Positions 15,003 through 24,677 of a DNA stretch of 59,961 nt are shown piece after piece; within the stretch, counting starts at the first letter, position 1, and each line of letters starts with the position of its first letter. Under the pieces are notes generated by a model that was not told where the DNA came from, did no database searches, and saw only the letters and a program-made list of their open reading frames with translations. The DNA is taken from NCBI GenBank assembly GCA_030743005.1, contig JASLTG010000018.1:1-59961 (forward strand), given 5' to 3'. The position numbers were made by a program, and so were the translations under genes. Source of the DNA: Acidimicrobiales bacterium. Its GTDB lineage: Bacteria > Actinomycetota > Acidimicrobiia > Acidimicrobiales > Poriferisodalaceae.

Positions 15003-15824
15003 GTGAGTACACTTCCAACAATGTCAGCAGGTCCACAGCTTGACGCCGCAACAGTATTGCTGCAGTGGGCAACCGGTGGCCTCTTGTTTTGCTGGGTTAC
15101 CACGCGACGCAAAGAACTGGGCGTCGGCTATGGATGGCTGCTCAGATCAAGCTACGCGGCCGTAGCAGCCCTTGCCGCGATAGCGGGCTACGGATGGGCT
15201 TCAGAACCAATACGTGACACAGCGTCAGTTGGTGTAGCTGCAGCCGCCGCGTACGCACTGCTGTTATCAGTTGTTCGTCGACACGGACATCTCACCCCAC
15301 AACCCAATAAAAATGGGGAAACCGCCTCGAGTTTTGATCCCCGATGGGATCTCCTAGCGCCAGCCATCGGAACCATTGGCCTAGTCGCTGCGGGACTGGG
15401 AGGTGGGGGTAACGAATTTCTGCAGACAGCACGAATACTGGTTGGGGCTGCGTTCTTAGGTTCAGTTACTGACGCCATGCTTCTCGGACATTGGTATCTG
15501 GTACAACCTGGACTGCGAAGAGAACCCCTGTTGGAACAAGTTTCATGGCTCGGCAAACTTTGGCCCCTAGAGGTCGGCCTCCTAATTGTGCCGACAGGCA
15601 TGATTTCGGTCCTAACAGGCGAGATAGACGACAGCTACGGCGGGATGCTTGGATGGTTCTGGGTCGCCTGCGCCATCACAACTGGGGCCCTAGTAATAGT
15701 TACCCGCGCAGCGCTACGCGAACGTCAATACGCAGCCGTCATGGCCGCCACAGGACTTCTCTACTTGGCGATCCTGACAGCTTTCGGAACTGACGTGGTG
15801 GCGCGACTAGTACTCGAAACCTAA
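15003..15824 (+). CDS. conserved polytopic membrane protein
   Basis: The 273-residue product has about seven hydrophobic segments (for example ATVLLQWATGGLLFCWV, SYAAVAALAAIAGYGWA, WPLEVGLLIVPTGMISVL). A GHWYLVQPGL motif in the middle and a histidine near the membrane are reminiscent of proteins associated with heme or quinone, but I assign no family. A GTG (15003) and an ATG (15021) both could start it; no good ribosome site favours either. It starts 13 bases after lipBA, probably on the same transcript. Confidence 0.65.
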   Translation: MSTLPTMSAGPQLDAATVLLQWATGGLLFCWVTTRRKELGVGYGWLLRSSYAAVAALAAIAGYGWASEPIRDTASVGVAAAAAYALLLSVVRRHGHLTPQPNKNGETASSFDPRWDLLAPAIGTIGLVAAGLGGGGNEFLQTARILVGAAFLGSVTDAMLLGHWYLVQPGLRREPLLEQVSWLGKLWPLEVGLLIVPTGMISVLTGEIDDSYGGMLGWFWVACAITTGALVIVTRAALRERQYAAVMAATGLLYLAILTAFGTDVVARLVLET

Positions 15825-15858
15825 AAACCATCAAACGACAACCAACAGCCCCCAATAA

Positions 15859-16638
15859 CTAACGACCCTTCCACTCGGGTGCCCGCTTTTCTCGGAAAGC
15901 TTCGACCCCTTCTTGGGCGTCCTCTGTAATTCCGACAATTCTTCGAATGCTTTCACCCATACGTATAGCCTCAGCCCAACTCATCCGCTGCGATCGAGTA
16001 GCAACTTCCTTCACGGCACGAACTGCAAGCGGAGCGCCCTGACACAGTCGTTCGGCGAGAACATATGCCTCATCCATCAAATCATCGTGAGGAATGACCC
16101 GCCACGCCAACCCAATCTCAGCGGCCTGTTCGGCATCAATATTGTCACCCGTCAATAAGATTTCCATAGCGTCCGCCCAAGCCAGCTTCGACGGTATTCG
16201 CATTGACCCGACGATGGTCGGCACACCCACCTTCACTTCAGGCATACCAAACACAGCGCGATCTGAAGCCAACAAAAAGTCGGTCGCTATAGCTCCAGTT
16301 AACCCGTACCCAATACAGGCCCCATTCACAGCCGCGATAGTGGGTTTCCACAACTCCAAACCACTCTCAAAACTATTGATCGTCGGAATTTCGAAATAAC
16401 TTCCCGACCACGAACCCGCAGAGTTTCCTTGACCAGGCCGCAAATCGGCACCAGCACAAAAAGCTCGGCCAGCCCCAGTTAACACCGCAACCCACGCCTC
16501 TGGGTCGTTGTAGAACTCCAACCATGCCGCGTTTAAACACTCCCGCATATCGCCGTTAATCGCATTAAGAGATTCAGGACGGTTGTAGGTAATCGTCGCA
16601 ATATGTCCTTGGAGTTCGTATGTTGCTTCTTCGCTCAT
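15859..16638 (-). CDS. enoyl-CoA hydratase/isomerase family protein
   Basis: The frame is open to 16746 but ATG 16638, preceded by AGGG, gives the normal N-terminus (SEEATYELQGHIATITYNRPE). The 259-residue crotonase has the oxyanion-hole strands LTGAGRAFCAGADLR and AAVNGACIGYGLTGAIATD, and the C-terminal GVEAFREKRAPEWKGR. The usual second catalytic glutamate region reads MPEVKVGVPTIVG, so hydratase activity is plausible. It converges with the membrane protein and diverges from the glycosyltransferase at 16696. Confidence 0.85.
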   Translation of the reverse strand: MSEEATYELQGHIATITYNRPESLNAINGDMRECLNAAWLEFYNDPEAWVAVLTGAGRAFCAGADLRPGQGNSAGSWSGSYFEIPTINSFESGLELWKPTIAAVNGACIGYGLTGAIATDFLLASDRAVFGMPEVKVGVPTIVGSMRIPSKLAWADAMEILLTGDNIDAEQAAEIGLAWRVIPHDDLMDEAYVLAERLCQGAPLAVRAVKEVATRSQRMSWAEAIRMGESIRRIVGITEDAQEGVEAFREKRAPEWKGR

Positions 16639-16695
16639 CTTCCCTGGCCTAACTTCAAGATCAATAAAGTTGGGTAACGAACAATTACCCGCCAC

Positions 16696-17712
16696 GTGTC
16701 TAGTCCATTCGTCCACCACAATGGGGAAGTGAGACTCGTCATTCAAATTCCGTGTTTCAACGAAGCAGAGACACTGCCGACCACACTGGCAGATCTACCG
16801 CGACGCATAAGCGGATTTGACGAGGTTCTTTGGCTAGTCATCGATGATGGTTCCAGTGACAAAACCGCAGAAGTTGCCAAAGCCCACGGAGCGGACGCCG
16901 TTGTGAAGCTGACTCAGAACAAAGGGTTGGCAGTTGCGTTTCAAGTTGGACTTGACGCGGCCTTGCAGCTAGGAGCCGACGTCATCGTCAACACAGACGC
17001 AGACAACCAATACTCAGCAGCAAACATTCCGGACCTTGTTAAACCAATAACCCAAGGCCATGCCGACCTAGTAGTCGGAACACGAGATATAGCTAACCAC
17101 GAAGAATTCTCAACGTTAAAAAAATATTTACAAAAGATTGGCTCATGGGTCGTTCGACAAGCATCAGCGACTGAAGTCTCCGATGTCACATCGGGATTTC
17201 GCGCCTACTCCAAAGAAGCAGCTCTGCAAGTCAATGTCGTGTCTCAATTCACTTATACCCTCGAAACACTCATTCAAGCCGGTCGCTCAGACCTAGCGGT
17301 CGCTGACATACCTATTAACGTGAACCCAACAACTCGCCCATCACGTCTGTTTCGTTCAAAACGTCAGTATGTTCGAAGATCAGCAGCAACAATCTCCCGG
17401 GTATATGCCATGCACCAACCTCTACGAGTCTTCAACATCCCAGCAGCGGTCTTTGCCGCAGCAGGCCTGATCCTGTTTGGGCGTTTCGGATGGTTTTACG
17501 TGACCGCCGGGGGAGAAGGACACATCCAATCACTCATAGTCGGAGCTGTTTGTCTGTTAGTCGCGATGCAAATGTTGATGCTCGGCTTATTAGCGGACCT
17601 ACTCAGATCCAATCGAGTCATCAGCGAACGAGTTCTTCGACGAGTTCGAAATATTGAACTCACACTCGGTGATTACAGCACCATCGAAGACGAACCCACG
17701 CCCGACCCGTAG
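16696..17712 (+). CDS. GT2 family glycosyltransferase with C-terminal membrane helices (DPM/GtrB-like)
   Basis: Residues about 12-240 are a GT-A domain with IQIPCFNEAETL, WLVIDDGSSDKT and the metal-binding NTDADNQY; the QNKGLAVAFQVGLDAAL helix is typical of dolichyl-phosphate-mannose-synthase-like enzymes. Two hydrophobic segments follow (near residues 250-270 and 280-305). Such enzymes charge polyprenyl phosphate with a sugar for use outside the membrane. GTG 16696 or GTG 16729 could start it. The end overlaps the convergent membrane protein by 40 bases. The neighbours suggest a polysaccharide role. Confidence 0.83.
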   Translation: MSSPFVHHNGEVRLVIQIPCFNEAETLPTTLADLPRRISGFDEVLWLVIDDGSSDKTAEVAKAHGADAVVKLTQNKGLAVAFQVGLDAALQLGADVIVNTDADNQYSAANIPDLVKPITQGHADLVVGTRDIANHEEFSTLKKYLQKIGSWVVRQASATEVSDVTSGFRAYSKEAALQVNVVSQFTYTLETLIQAGRSDLAVADIPINVNPTTRPSRLFRSKRQYVRRSAATISRVYAMHQPLRVFNIPAAVFAAAGLILFGRFGWFYVTAGGEGHIQSLIVGAVCLLVAMQMLMLGLLADLLRSNRVISERVLRRVRNIELTLGDYSTIEDEPTPDP

Positions 17713-20429
17713 TTGCCGCCTCGCCTGCGGTTACGTCGCCAGGCCAGTGAGAGTACAAGTGCCAGCGAAAGCACGGAAATAGAGACCCCCGCCCTCAAAC
17801 CAGAGGGACGGTATTCCAACTTCACCTCGGTGGACCCTTCGGGTACAGGGACCCCAACGAAAGCATGATCTGCCGCAACCAGCGGCTGAGGAACACCATT
17901 GACTGAGGCCACCCACCCATTTTGCATAGCGTCAGCCACCACCAACCAGCCGGGACCAGTGGTTGTCAGCGAAATGTTCAAATGATCCAACTGGTCATCA
18001 AAGTCATCTATCACCGCTTCCACTGAACCCGGACCAGTCAAATGATCAGACTGTTCCGACAGCAGCACCAACTGCGAAGGAAGAGGTGTCTTCAACATCT
18101 CCACTCGCTCTTGCCCATCGGGAACTACAACACCCTCAGAAGCAAACCTGACCCGCTCCAGTGCATCCAGATTTTCCCAAATAGCGACATCGTCGGCATA
18201 CGCCAAACGCAACCCACCGCCCGCTGAAGCCATTCCATTGAGAGCAAGCGACCCAGACTCATCAGATCGAAGCTTTAAGGTTCCATCGTCAGCGTCCAAT
18301 CGGACACGAATCAATATTTCACCACCAAGCGGTAAATCCTCCGCCGCAACGGGAATCCAATGGCTACCTGCCGGTAAGAACCCCCGGGCGTGCCGTCGTC
18401 CAGTGCGCACAGAACCGTCTGGCCCCACAATTTCGACTCTCAATCGACCCGCCAGATCAGTCGTAGAGAAATCTTCCACCAGATGAAGTTCGATACCCCG
18501 GAGCGGACGTGACTCGACCGTTACTTCTAGCTGACCACCCGGACCAAGTTCTCGCGCGGATCCGCCATCGGACAACATGAATGGCGCTCCCGGTAACGGA
18601 AAGTCGACTTGAGTCACGAGCCAACGAACTGACATCCGATCCAAGACCGGAGACCTCAAGCGATTCACATCAAGAAACTCGAGAAAAGAAAACGTGTACG
18701 ACCTATCGAATGCTTCAGGATCTACAGCAACTAACAAATCCCTCCACGTTGGCTGATGAAACACATGGCCGGTCACAGTCCGAATTCCGTAATGGGTGGT
18801 CGTGCCTGAATAAAACGCCAAATCATGCGCCGCAATTCGATCCCCAACTGCCTCTGAAGCTAAGAATTCGTGCGCTGGAGTCGTTGGATAATGACGTTCA
18901 GGAACTTCGTTTGGCCAAAACGGAGCAACAAATACAAGTATCTCTGCCGCTGCTACTGCAGCTACGACAACGGGTAAAAACACTTGCAATGAACCTCGAC
19001 GCCGTAACACGACTGTTCCAATTATGATCGCCGCCGCAATCCCAGCAATAGCCACGGACAGGCCGACTTCTGAGAGATGACCCTCCCGCGAAGCAAGCCG
19101 CAAAACATGGACCACACCGGCAACCGTGACAATCGAAACAGCGAAAATACCTACTACAGGCCAGCGACCCCTGTACCTATCGAATCGATCGCCCCGAAAC
19201 TCACCACCTGAGCTAAGTGCCTCAAGCCCCAAACCAACTAAGAGAGCAAGCAGCAACAACCAAATCGATCGCATCCTTCCCACGAAGTTCGTATCGAAAA
19301 CAGGAAAGTTCTGAACAAAGCCTAAAACAGGACCTCCGCCGTATATCAAAAGCGTCGTGACCCCCAACAACCCAGCGATAACAGCAGTAACCGAACGTGA
19401 CACAGAAGCAGATGGACGCCAGAAGAGAGCACAAACAACAATGACCAGCGCTCCAGCCCCTAAAAACGCACAAGTTTCGATGTAATTACGGTCACCATAG
19501 AAAAATCCTTGAGCATGGGATCCAAACGCTCGAGGAATAGCAGCTGTCGCCATCAACGAAGGCGACAGATGGTCCGAAACGGTTTGAGCTCGATGAGTTA
19601 GATCGGTTGCCCTTATCTGACTAACGAACGGAAAGACCTGCCACGCCGCCAAGCCGACCCCCAAAGCAACCGACCCAGCAGCAGAGGCCACTAAACCCAA
19701 CGTCTTACCCTCTGCCTGAAATTCAGTCCGTGAACGCAAAATGAGCCACAGCAACATCAGAGCTATCGCCCAGCCGGTCAAGGCAGGAAAACCAGCCAAC
19801 AACATCGCGCATGTCACCAACGAAACAGTTAGACACGAAGACAGATCTCGGCGTCGCAACAACCTCTCAGCTCCCCACAAAAGCCAAGGCAGATAAGCGC
19901 CGACATGACTCTGAGGCCAGTTCGTCCACACTGTTTGAAAACCACTAAACGAATAAATGAATCCCGATGCCAACGAAGCAGCATTAGAGACACCGAGACT
20001 GCGAAGCAAAAGAAAAACACCAACAATTGCGACCGACAACTCAGCAAGCTTTATCCATGCCGGCGCCACACGGTCCGGGAAAAGAAGAAACGGCAAATTC
20101 AGTGGATCGAAAAAGCCCTGATGGGGGACCGACGCTAGAGGGGTGCCGCCCGCCGGATAGGGGTTCCACATAGCGAAATCACCATCTAAAAGTCTGCGAT
20201 GAAACAGCTCCTGAGCCGGGAACCCCGAATCGACGGGATCAGCAACAGGGATTGACGTCAACTCAAGATCAATGGGTTGACTCTCATTCCACGGAGCCCA
20301 ACGCAAAACCGTGTCAGAACGCAGAAACGTCCGAGCGCCAACTAACGGCAGGCCGATGCTCAAGATGATCGTTACAACAACAACGCCAAGGGTCCAACTC
20401 GTTGCTCTGTCGACCCGACGTCCAGTCAC
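17673..20429 (-). CDS. YfhO-type membrane protein (GT-C-like)
   Basis: This 918-residue protein has about a dozen hydrophobic segments in its first 510 residues and a large soluble C-terminal part before a last membrane segment. FAMWNPYPAGGTPLASVPHQGFF-like residues early on and a late GWVASVNGVPQPL with EYRPSGL are the YfhO pattern, known in glycosylation of wall polymers in Gram-positive bacteria. It would use a polyprenyl-linked sugar outside the cell. The start overlaps the rmlA stop by four bases. It shares 40 bases with the convergent GT2 gene, which might supply its lipid-linked sugar. Confidence 0.78.
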   Translation of the reverse strand: MTGRRVDRATSWTLGVVVVTIILSIGLPLVGARTFLRSDTVLRWAPWNESQPIDLELTSIPVADPVDSGFPAQELFHRRLLDGDFAMWNPYPAGGTPLASVPHQGFFDPLNLPFLLFPDRVAPAWIKLAELSVAIVGVFLLLRSLGVSNAASLASGFIYSFSGFQTVWTNWPQSHVGAYLPWLLWGAERLLRRRDLSSCLTVSLVTCAMLLAGFPALTGWAIALMLLWLILRSRTEFQAEGKTLGLVASAAGSVALGVGLAAWQVFPFVSQIRATDLTHRAQTVSDHLSPSLMATAAIPRAFGSHAQGFFYGDRNYIETCAFLGAGALVIVVCALFWRPSASVSRSVTAVIAGLLGVTTLLIYGGGPVLGFVQNFPVFDTNFVGRMRSIWLLLLALLVGLGLEALSSGGEFRGDRFDRYRGRWPVVGIFAVSIVTVAGVVHVLRLASREGHLSEVGLSVAIAGIAAAIIIGTVVLRRRGSLQVFLPVVVAAVAAAEILVFVAPFWPNEVPERHYPTTPAHEFLASEAVGDRIAAHDLAFYSGTTTHYGIRTVTGHVFHQPTWRDLLVAVDPEAFDRSYTFSFLEFLDVNRLRSPVLDRMSVRWLVTQVDFPLPGAPFMLSDGGSARELGPGGQLEVTVESRPLRGIELHLVEDFSTTDLAGRLRVEIVGPDGSVRTGRRHARGFLPAGSHWIPVAAEDLPLGGEILIRVRLDADDGTLKLRSDESGSLALNGMASAGGGLRLAYADDVAIWENLDALERVRFASEGVVVPDGQERVEMLKTPLPSQLVLLSEQSDHLTGPGSVEAVIDDFDDQLDHLNISLTTTGPGWLVVADAMQNGWVASVNGVPQPLVAADHAFVGVPVPEGSTEVKLEYRPSGLRAGVSISVLSLALVLSLAWRRNRRRGGNYGSGVGSSSMVL

Positions 20430-21286
20430 CCCAAAATCGCTCTTTCACAATAGGCCCTATAAGGAGAGGAAGGCATAGATTCAACCGTTCTCGCGACCTC
20501 CTCGACCGAAACGAAACCCATCTTGTAAGCGACCTCTTCTAGGCACGCGACCTTATAACCAAACTCTTTTTCGACTGAAGCGACAAAGTTAGAACTTTCA
20601 AGAAGACTTTCGTGAGTCCCTGAATCCAACCAAGTGGCATCTCGGCCCAACCTCACAGCCCGCAGTTCACCATCCTGTAAGAAACTCAAATTCAGATCAG
20701 TGATTTCCAACTCACCGCGATCACTGGGAACTAGTTCTTTAGCTCGCGAAACGGCGGTGCCGTCGTATAGGTAAAGTCCCGGTACCGCGAATTCGCTTCG
20801 GGGATCCGCCGGTTTCTCTTCGATCGATAAAACCGACCCAGAATCGTCGATCTCTATGACTCCGTAACGCTGCGGATCACTGACCGGGTACCCCCAAATA
20901 ACAGCTCCGCCCTCAAACGTCGACACCTCATCTTCTAGACCGATCGGTCCATGGAAAATATTGTCTCCGAGTACCAAAGCGAAAGGTTGATCTTGAACAA
21001 AGCTCTCACCGATGAGCACTGCTTGGGCAATGCCGCCCGGAGAAGGTTGGACGCTATATGAAAGATCAATACCCCACTGACGACCATCGCCCAAGACTCG
21101 CTCAAAGATGGGAAGATCAGCAGAGGTGCTAATCAGTTGAATTTCTCTGATTCCAGCGCTCATCAACGTTGCCAATGGGTAGTAGATCATCGGTTTGTCG
21201 TAGACAGGTTGAAGTTGTTTGCTCGCAACCTGGCTAATAGGAAACAACCGAGTCCCCGCCCCACCGGCCAGCATCATGCCCCGCAT
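20426..21286 (-). CDS. rmlA: glucose-1-phosphate thymidylyltransferase
   Basis: The 286-residue enzyme makes dTDP-glucose, the first step of dTDP-rhamnose synthesis. The nucleotide-binding MLAGGAGTRLFPIS, SKQLQPVYDKPMIYYPL, the LVLGDNIFHG acidic motif and EITDLNLSFL near the C-end are all characteristic. The stop overlaps the start of the YfhO-like gene. rmlC and rmlB lie 2.8 kb away on the other strand, and rmlD another 12 kb away. Confidence 0.93.
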   Translation of the reverse strand: MRGMMLAGGAGTRLFPISQVASKQLQPVYDKPMIYYPLATLMSAGIREIQLISTSADLPIFERVLGDGRQWGIDLSYSVQPSPGGIAQAVLIGESFVQDQPFALVLGDNIFHGPIGLEDEVSTFEGGAVIWGYPVSDPQRYGVIEIDDSGSVLSIEEKPADPRSEFAVPGLYLYDGTAVSRAKELVPSDRGELEITDLNLSFLQDGELRAVRLGRDATWLDSGTHESLLESSNFVASVEKEFGYKVACLEEVAYKMGFVSVEEVARTVESMPSSPYRAYCERAILG

Positions 21287-21363
21287 CGATGCAACTCCCG
21301 TACGTCGTCACTCATCACGCCCACCAGTCTGCCGCAGTGTTAAACCAATCGTGGGTCGCGCCA

Positions 21364-23115
21364 CTATTCAATGACTATGACAATGTCACCAGCGCCAACA
21401 GTGTCACCAGGACTTACCTTTACCTCAACAACTGAGCCCGCTTTGTCAGCGTTGATGTTGTTCTCCATCTTCATAGCCTCCAGCACAACCACAGCCTCTC
21501 CCTCAGTGACTTCTTGTCCGACTTCAACAAGAACCTTCACAATGGTTCCCTGCATTGGTACTGCCACCTGACCAGAACCTGCTGCGCCTCCGCCACTCGA
21601 AGCAGCGCGTCGGGGCTTGCTGGCCGCTTTAACTGAAGATCCAGCAACCTCAGGAACCCATGCTGCGACCTCAAAACGTTTTCCATTGACTTCGAGCACA
21701 ACATCCTTACGGACCCGCGGCTCGTCTTCTTCCATCTGCTGGTCGGTATCGCTGCTCTTCCCAACCACATCGCTAAGGTCCAAAGACTCCTCTACCCACT
21801 TGGTGCTATGTTCCCCTGTCTGAAAATCGGAGCTAGCCAAAATTGCGCTATGAGCAGCTGCAGTGGTCGCTATCCCAGTTACCTCTAGCTCCACTAGTGC
21901 ACTACGCATACGGGAAATAGCTGTTGCCCTATCAGAACCCCACACAATGAGTTTCCCGACCAAGTTGTCGTAGAACTGCGAAACGGTGTCACCCGCTTCG
22001 TAACCACCATCCCAGCGGATTCCGAAGCCCTGAGGGACCTTCAATTCGTTGATCGTCCCAGGAGACGGAAGAAACCGCCCGCCCGCAGGATCCTCAGCAT
22101 TGATTCTCACCTCGATGGCGTGACCATCTTGTTCGATGTCTTCTTGCCCAAAAGACAACTCCTCACCAGACGCGACTCGAATCTGCTCTCTGACAAGATC
22201 GATCCCCGATACCAGTTCGCTTACTGGATGCTCAACCTGCAGCCTGGTGTTCATCTCAAGGTAAAAGAACTCACCATCTTGAAACAAAAATTCGACAGTC
22301 CCTGCGTTGGTGTAATCACAGCCCTCAGCAACAGCGACGGCAGCGGCTCCCATAGCCTGACGTACTTCATCAGGAAAATTCGGGGCAGGACTCTCTTCCA
22401 CCAGCTTTTGGTGCCGTCGTTGAGCTGAACAGTCACGCTCGCCGAGCCATACCGTGTTTCCGTGTTGGTCCGCGATGATCTGCATTTCGATATGTCGCGG
22501 CCATGTCAAATAGCGCTCCATGTAGCACTCGCTTCGCCCGAAAAAGCTTTCAGCCTCACGTTGAGCGGACTCCAGAGCCGCATCAACCTCTTCGGCCGAC
22601 ACAACAACCTTCATGCCACGGCCACCACCACCGTAGGCAGCCTTGATCGCAACCGGATACCCGTGTTCGTCAGCGAAACTGCGTACCTCATCGGGATGTT
22701 GAATGATTTCGTTAGTACCAGGGACCCCCCTGACACCAACTTTTTCGGCAGCGAGACGAGCTGAAATTTTGTCGCCCATGACTTCGATAGCTTCAGGCGG
22801 TGGACCTATGAAGGTGACGCCACGGTCGGTAATGGCTCGAGCAAAGTCGGCGTTTTCGCTATAAAAGCCGTAACCCGGATGAACAGCCTCAGCACCGCTT
22901 TTCTCTATAGCGTCAAGAATCGCAGAAGTATTTAGATACGAATCGGCAGCTGTTTCTCCACCTAAAGCGTAGGCCTCATCGGCAAGTCGAACATGAAGAG
23001 CATTTCGATCTAGCTCGCTGTACACAGCGACACTCGTAATGCCAAGTTCGCGACAGGCTCTAATCACTCGTACAGCGATTTCTCCGCGGTTAGCGATCAA
23101 GATCTTTGAAAACAA
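21364..23115 (-). CDS. accA: acyl-CoA carboxylase alpha subunit (biotin carboxylase plus BCCP)
   Basis: TTG 23115 is preferred because GGAAGG stands eight bases before it and the protein then starts LFSKILIANRGEIAVRV. The 583 residues contain biotin carboxylase (about 1-450: the ATP-grasp GYGFYSENADFA, YGGGGRGMKVV, EMNTRLQVEHPVSE) and a C-terminal biotinyl domain with EAMKMENN, the biotinylated lysine being K549. Such alpha chains carboxylate acetyl- or propionyl-CoA with a separate beta chain, not present in this window. It is divergent from birA, whose product would biotinylate it. Confidence 0.92.
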   Translation of the reverse strand: MFSKILIANRGEIAVRVIRACRELGITSVAVYSELDRNALHVRLADEAYALGGETAADSYLNTSAILDAIEKSGAEAVHPGYGFYSENADFARAITDRGVTFIGPPPEAIEVMGDKISARLAAEKVGVRGVPGTNEIIQHPDEVRSFADEHGYPVAIKAAYGGGGRGMKVVVSAEEVDAALESAQREAESFFGRSECYMERYLTWPRHIEMQIIADQHGNTVWLGERDCSAQRRHQKLVEESPAPNFPDEVRQAMGAAAVAVAEGCDYTNAGTVEFLFQDGEFFYLEMNTRLQVEHPVSELVSGIDLVREQIRVASGEELSFGQEDIEQDGHAIEVRINAEDPAGGRFLPSPGTINELKVPQGFGIRWDGGYEAGDTVSQFYDNLVGKLIVWGSDRATAISRMRSALVELEVTGIATTAAAHSAILASSDFQTGEHSTKWVEESLDLSDVVGKSSDTDQQMEEDEPRVRKDVVLEVNGKRFEVAAWVPEVAGSSVKAASKPRRAASSGGGAAGSGQVAVPMQGTIVKVLVEVGQEVTEGEAVVVLEAMKMENNINADKAGSVVEVKVSPGDTVGAGDIVIVIE

Positions 23116-23237
23116 TGGTCCAGCCTTCCGAGCACAGACATACGACTTGCAATCGTGCCACAATCAAACCCTTTTGCCCCATTTGACCCATTTTCTTTCC
23201 CAAATAACTTGACAAATCACTAAGTACTCTGGTTCAT

Positions 23238-24080
23238 GTGGAAACTCCCAAATTCAATGCGGTCGAGAAAACTCGGTTTCATGACGTCACTTGGGTCCCC
23301 GAAATTCCGTCAACCAACACAGCGCTACTTGAAAGAGCTCGCAACGACGGCCGCGAAGGCGAGGTCATAGTCGCGGACCTTCAGACCCAAGGTCGTGGGC
23401 GAAGAGGAAGAACCTGGACAGCCCCATCGGGAACATCCCTAATGATGTCGATCCTTCTTCGCCCTCCAGGAGACACATTGTCTCCCAACAACGCGTCATT
23501 AATTACTTCAGCACTTGCGGTATCAGCACTGGCTGCAGTGGACGAAATGACGAACATCAAACTGGAAGTCAAATGGCCCAACGACCTAGTCGTAGACAGT
23601 CCGAACCCAACTCTTGTTGACGGCGATCCGGGATATAGAAAAGTCGCGGGCATCCTGACCGAAACCCTGGTCCAACAAAACGCTATCGAAGCTCTCGTCG
23701 TTGGAATAGGTCTGAACACAGGGTGGGGTCAAGTACCACCCGAACTTGAACTGATAGCAACGAGCCTCGACGTGCTTGCTGGTGTAACCGTTGACCGAAC
23801 CCAACTCGCCCTCACGCTCTTAGAACATTTTGAGACCGAATATGCTGCGCTTTTAGAACCCACAGGAACCAAGAATCTGCTCCAGAAAATACGGAAACAC
23901 TCAGCAACCCTCGGGAAACAAATCTTGGTACACACAAACCAAGAAACAAAAACGCAGTCGATACAAGGACACGCGCTCGACATCGACGAAGCTGGTCGGC
24001 TCGTAATCGAATTCGACAATGGTGACACTCAACTTGTTGCCGTGGCCGACGTAGAACACCTGCGACTTGACGCGCGCTGA
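23238..24080 (+). CDS. birA: biotin--[acetyl-CoA carboxylase] ligase
   Basis: The 280-residue enzyme has the biotin ligase set: STNTALLERARNDGREG, the biotinoyl-AMP loop GRGRRGRTWTAPSGTSLMMS, VKWPNDLVV with its active lysine context, VAGILTE and GIGLNTGW. A C-terminal SH3-like region follows. No N-terminal helix-turn-helix is present, so it should lack repressor function. GTG 23238 starts it. It lies 122 bases from the divergent biotin carboxylase gene, a direct substrate-enzyme pairing. Confidence 0.9.
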   Translation: METPKFNAVEKTRFHDVTWVPEIPSTNTALLERARNDGREGEVIVADLQTQGRGRRGRTWTAPSGTSLMMSILLRPPGDTLSPNNASLITSALAVSALAAVDEMTNIKLEVKWPNDLVVDSPNPTLVDGDPGYRKVAGILTETLVQQNAIEALVVGIGLNTGWGQVPPELELIATSLDVLAGVTVDRTQLALTLLEHFETEYAALLEPTGTKNLLQKIRKHSATLGKQILVHTNQETKTQSIQGHALDIDEAGRLVIEFDNGDTQLVAVADVEHLRLDAR

Positions 24081-24115
24081 CCCGCAACTCCAAACAAGCA
24101 ATACCCTAGGGCTAC

Positions 24116-24670
24116 ATGGCTGAAATTGTTTCCTCTGAAACCATTGAAGGTGTTCACGTCGTCACCCCAGACGTCTACGGAGATGACCGCGGATTTTTCG
24201 TAGAAACGTATCGACGTGAATGGATCCCCGAAGGGTCACGAGAAATGGTTCAAGCGAACCGCGGAGACCGTCAAAGCGGTTGCATAGTCGGATTGCACTA
24301 TCACCTCCATCAAGCCGACTACTGGTACGTGCCCTTCGGGACCGTCAGAGTCGTCTTACACGACTTACGCTCAGGATCACCGACAGAGGGCGCCACCCAA
24401 CTCACCGATCTGCAAGGAAACGAACATCGCGGTATCTACATCCCCCCAGGGGTGGCTCACGGGTTCGGAGCTCTTACTGACGCAACAATCACCTACCTCG
24501 TAGATAACTACTACAACCCCTCGGACGAACTCGGCGTGGCGTGGGACGATCCAGAGATAGGAGCAGATTGGGGTATAGAAACTCCAACCCTGTCAGCCCG
24601 CGATCAAAACAACCCATACAAGAAAGACATCCCAGAACCAGTCCAACCTCGATACGGACTCAGGAACTGA
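24116..24670 (+). CDS. rmlC: dTDP-4-dehydrorhamnose 3,5-epimerase
   Basis: This 184-residue cupin has DDRGFFVETYRR, the catalytic histidine H61 in GLHYHLHQADYW, Y132 in DNYYNPSDE and D163 in LSARDQNNP. The GLHYHLH stretch differs from the common GLHFQ, so it may belong to a divergent branch. It is eight bases upstream of rmlB, so one transcript makes both steps. The substrate assignment rests on the gene neighbourhood. Confidence 0.88.
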   Translation: MAEIVSSETIEGVHVVTPDVYGDDRGFFVETYRREWIPEGSREMVQANRGDRQSGCIVGLHYHLHQADYWYVPFGTVRVVLHDLRSGSPTEGATQLTDLQGNEHRGIYIPPGVAHGFGALTDATITYLVDNYYNPSDELGVAWDDPEIGADWGIETPTLSARDQNNPYKKDIPEPVQPRYGLRN

Positions 24671-24677
24671 GCCGACT

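Noticed and set aside
15859..16746. Long start of the enoyl-CoA hydratase at 16746
   Set aside because: The extra 36 residues have no family match and would overlap the divergent glycosyltransferase start; ATG 16638 has a ribosome site.
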